A stretch of DNA of 35,402 nucleotides, from assembly GCA_021772055.1 (NCBI GenBank), contig JAETNR010000047.1:1-35402 (forward strand). The letters are read 5' to 3'. This document shows positions 33,030 to 35,402 of this stretch, one piece after another. Within the stretch, counting starts at the first letter, position 1; each line of letters begins with the position of its first letter. Position numbers and translations under genes: made by a program. Under the pieces are notes generated by a model. It saw nothing but the letters and a program-made list of their open reading frames with translations. It did not search any database and was not told the origin of the DNA. This DNA comes from Blautia sp. GTDB lineage: Bacteria > Bacillota > Clostridia > Lachnospirales > Lachnospiraceae.

Positions 33030-33794
33030 TCACGAAACCCGCTTTGCCTGCACGATACGCCGGAGGTCATGTTCCCCGTTGCAGGTGGACAGTGTAAGAA
33101 TATGCTCTGTCTCTCCAAGCTGCACCTGGGATTCCCACAAAGACAGGCCCTGTATTTTTCTGATATATTCCGTCAGTTTCTCTCCCGGCTCCCAAAACAG
33201 TGTATATGTATCGCTGTCATAACGGGTATCGTATTCCGAAAATATCTCATACAGGTAATCCCCTTCCGGAGTTAGTATCCATATATACGGGCTTTTCTCA
33301 TAATGCTCCTGCTCCATACAATATTGGATATTATGGAACATGGAGCCGTCTTTCATGTTGTGCCCGTAAATGACTGTATTATAGTCCTTGAAATCCGGGC
33401 GATTCCTGTAATCCATAAATATAGAAGCGGCAAAGATTTCCTGTTTATCCCAGGAATGGGTAAGATAATATTCATTATCCGTTCCCTGTAATATCGGATA
33501 ACTCAGGTCAATGGACTCTATATATATCCACCCTTTCACATCCGGATTACGCTTTTTCAGTTCCTCCAGATTCACAGAAATTGAGGCGGTCAGCTTTTCT
33601 AAAATATTTTCTTCCTCTGCCCTGTCTGGTATTTCCTCTTGTTTCTCCACCTGTATTTCCACATACTTCTCTGCTTCCTGATAGCTATCACGTCCTTCCT
33701 TATACTTCATGAACAGACTGTATGCGTTCATCCCTGACCAGGCGATCATACCTATTGAACTGATGAGTAAGCATATTCCAAGAATCTTCCGCAT
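33030..33794 (-). CDS. srtB: Class B sortase
   Basis: A 254-aa membrane-anchored transpeptidase. The N-terminal membrane anchor is at about residues 5-23 (ILGICLLISSIGMIAWSGM), then a helical stalk, then the sortase domain starting near VKGWIYIESIDLSYPILQG. Catalytic residues numbered from the GTG at 33800: His in VIYGHNMKDGSMF (H147), Cys in LTLSTCNGEHDLRRIV (C240), and Arg (R247 or R248). These are class B signatures. I chose ATG 33794 with AGAGG about 6 bases upstream; the GTG two codons before is possible. It follows the surface-protein gene by 51 bases on the same strand, so that protein is its likely substrate (VQTGD sorting motif). The gene itself is intact although the substrate is broken. 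Confidence 0.92.
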   Translation of the reverse strand: MRKILGICLLISSIGMIAWSGMNAYSLFMKYKEGRDSYQEAEKYVEIQVEKQEEIPDRAEEENILEKLTASISVNLEELKKRNPDVKGWIYIESIDLSYPILQGTDNEYYLTHSWDKQEIFAASIFMDYRNRPDFKDYNTVIYGHNMKDGSMFHNIQYCMEQEHYEKSPYIWILTPEGDYLYEIFSEYDTRYDSDTYTLFWEPGEKLTEYIRKIQGLSLWESQVQLGETEHILTLSTCNGEHDLRRIVQAKRVS

Positions 33795-33851
33795 TTTCAC
33801 CTCTTCCTTAAAGCAGGACAGCCTGTATATGGCTGCCCTGTAAACCCTGTG

Positions 33852-35315
33852 TTATTTTTTACCCTTTTTTCTTCTGATGACATACACTGTCAGACCACAG
33901 ATTCCAAGGATTCCGACCATCACGATTAGGAAGATCGGAGAGGTATCTCCTGTCTGTACATTTCCTTTCAGGCTGCTGGAAGTATCTTTTAAACTTCCAG
34001 AGTTACCGGAGGTGCTGTTTAAACTGCCTGTGCCTGAACCAGTTCCGGTATTTCCAGGCTTGCTGCCGGAAGGTGTTGCTGTTGGAACAGGTGTGGATGT
34101 CGGCTTTGGTTCCGGAGTTCCGGTGGATAATGGTGCTTCTGTTGGTTTCGGTGTCTCTGTCGGGACTGGCGTTGCTGTTGGATCTGGTGTTTCCGTTGGT
34201 TTCGGAGTTTCCGTTGGATCTGGCGTTTCCGTTGGTTTCTCCGTTTTTTCTTTACCTGGTACTTTCACAGAATGGACGGTATCCACCGGTTCGGTATTGT
34301 CTGCATCGGCTGTAGCAGCATTCTGAATATCCCGTCCTGCGAGGGATTCCTTTTCCATGGTAACATCATAAGCAACTCTCATCACCTGTACACCGGAAAG
34401 ATCTGTATGCGTGGTGATAACAAATCCATTATCAATTTCCTCAACATCCACTGTGTCTAAACGCTTTTCATCAAGGTAAACTTTTACGGTACCGGATACC
34501 ACATTGGCACCCTGCTGTTTCATAACATCCCTGATCACTACATTTTCTGCCGTAAACTCATCTGCAGCTGTACGAACCTCCAAAGTATAATGTGCGATTT
34601 CACCGACTTTATAGCTTTCCTTGTCTGATGTTTTATTTATCAGAAGCCCTGATTTCCCAACTGTAACTGTATTATCGTCTTTGGGTTCCTCTCCCTGGGC
34701 AGTTTCATCATCTCTTACAAGAGCCACATTGTGCACTGTCTTTCCTGCTAAAGATGCCTCCTGGAAAAGTACTTCATAAGTAATAGTGATCTCATCACCG
34801 TATGACAGGTCTGTGCCAGTCTGGATAGAAAATCCCATTTCAGACGTTTCCATCACTGCCCCGGACAATTCCTTTCCATTTTTCTTTACCTGGATGGTAT
34901 CTACCTGGATCACGGCACCTCTTTCTTTCAGGCTGTCCTCAACTGCTACATTCTTGGACACAGTACCTTCTCTCTGCTGTGTGACAGTCAGCGTATAGTA
35001 TCCGGTTTCACCAACAGCGTAATTCAGCTTATCTGATGTCTTTTCTATGGAAAGTTTGCCTGCATCAATGTACACAGTGCTGGAGTCTTTCACCCATCTG
35101 GTATCATTATGCTCGATTTCCGCTTCACCATGACACGGCCTGCGGTATTGCGTATCACAATGGTTTCCGGAAGGATTCTGGCTCCTTCTGTCATGACCTC
35201 ATCCTTGATGATAACATTACGTGCTGTAGCAGCCTTTGTATTCTGTGCCACCGTAACACTATAATGTCCCGTTTCACCCACTTTATTGCTAACTTCCCAT
35301 GTTTTTCCTACTCAA
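33852..35315 (-). pseudogene. Sortase-anchored repeat surface protein, 5'-truncated and frameshifted
   Basis: The C-terminal frame (33852-35093, 413 aa) has repeats of about 120-130 residues, each with a (Y)xVGE(T)xxYTLxV motif: EKTSDKLNYAVGETGYYTLT and NKTSDKESYKVGEIAHYTLE, resembling DUF11/isopeptide-type domains. A Pro/Thr-rich wall spanner follows and then the anchor VQTGDTSPIFLIVMVGILGI with a KKGKK tail. A further repeat upstream (KTWEVSNKVGETGHYSVTV, to about 35310) is in another frame; one base is missing near 35123-35125 (VKR.. should be VKAEIEHND). Homology ends near 35315 where a foreign sequence begins. No start codon or signal peptide remains, so the protein cannot be exported as is. 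A sequencing error could explain the frameshift but not the truncation. Confidence 0.85.
34081..34240 (-). repeat. Pro/Thr-rich wall-spanning tandem repeats
   Basis: About 50 residues of PTETP, PDPTE, PKPTE and PTATP units (e.g. TETPDPTETPKPTETPDP), coded by near-identical DNA units such as TCCGTTGGATCTGGCGTTTC read on the plus strand. Such regions carry the protein through the peptidoglycan and often vary in copy number by slippage. Confidence 0.8.
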
Positions 35316-35402
35316 ACCAAAATGCGCCATCAATCACCTGCTATGAATGATGGCGCCAACTATTTATGCACTCTCAAGAAACGCCAGAATTTCGGCTCTG
35401 GT
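35316..35402 (-). mobile_element. End of an inserted element (probable IS)
   Basis: At the right edge the minus strand has the tail of an ORF, TRAEILAFLESA then TAA (35364-35402), followed by a hairpin: GCGCCATCA (35324-35332) pairs with TGATGGCGC (35348-35356), loop 15 bases. Immediately after this the surface-protein repeat begins. The pattern (gene end, hairpin, abrupt junction) fits an insertion sequence inserted in the surface-protein gene. The family is not identifiable from 13 residues. Confidence 0.5.

Noticed and set aside
34081..34240. Possible CRISPR array because of short tandem DNA units
   Set aside because: The units code for the Pro/Thr wall spanner, have no unique spacers of constant length, and lie in frame.
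33877..34326. 149-aa plus-strand Gly/Val repeat ORF
   Set aside because: It is the complement of the Pro/Thr repeat of the surface protein, a common shadow of such repeats.
1..35402. tRNA, rRNA or riboswitch
   Set aside because: I saw no cloverleaf, rRNA or conserved riboswitch core in reading the gaps. A covariance-model scan would be decisive.
31076..35402. Prophage region
   Set aside because: No integrase, terminase, capsid or tail genes; the module looks more like an accessory or integrative-element part.

Overview
This window looks like a gut Lachnospiraceae chromosome (Blautia / Ruminococcus gnavus type). The evidence is moderate-to-low GC, strong AGGAGG ribosome binding sites, YesM/YesN two-component systems, sortase B, and close resemblance of the proteins to Clostridia families. 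I see no rRNA, tRNA or CRISPR. Species-level identity is inference.

Left flank (1-3930): the start of an Rpn-type nuclease gene, a secreted M3 oligoendopeptidase broken by one frameshift, an IS256-type transposase remnant with two nonsense codons, and the broken front half of a corrinoid (B12-binding) protein. This is a decaying, recombination-prone stretch.

Core (3997-29141, almost all on the minus strand): a host-glycan / beta-galactoside utilisation region. In transcription order (right to left) it has four parts. (A) A UroD-like methyltransferase, a Gfo/Idh/MocA oxidoreductase, an aldo-keto reductase and an alpha/beta esterase, divergent from a plus-strand AraC regulator. (B) A sugar ABC importer (binding protein and two permeases), then a YesN response regulator, a YesM kinase, a GDSL esterase and a GH112 galactosyl-HexNAc (or galactosyl-rhamnose) phosphorylase. 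(C) A second YesN/YesM pair whose regulator carries an in-frame TAG. (D) A second ABC importer followed by GH35 and GH42 beta-galactosidases. The implied logic is sensing and import of galactose-capped disaccharides or short glycans by two parallel systems, removal of acyl groups, then hydrolysis (GH35/GH42) or phosphorolysis (GH112). No ABC ATPase is encoded, so both importers must borrow one from elsewhere. Neither binding protein has a lipobox cysteine.

Right flank (30190-35402): a fused pair of remnants (TPR protein tail and DDE transposase), then a compact module on the minus strand: a broken sortase-anchored surface protein, a class B sortase, an XRE regulator preceded by a near-perfect 27-bp palindrome, a 49-aa small protein, a possible membrane ORF, and two small sigma-like proteins. 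The surface protein is cut at the window edge by what looks like an insertion sequence and also has a one-base frameshift. The module has the look of an accessory, possibly element-borne, cell-surface switch.

The most interesting points are the doubled sensing/import architecture around GH112, the amber codon in one regulator, the corrinoid-type methyltransferase gene placed in a sugar operon, and the palindrome/sigma/sortase module.
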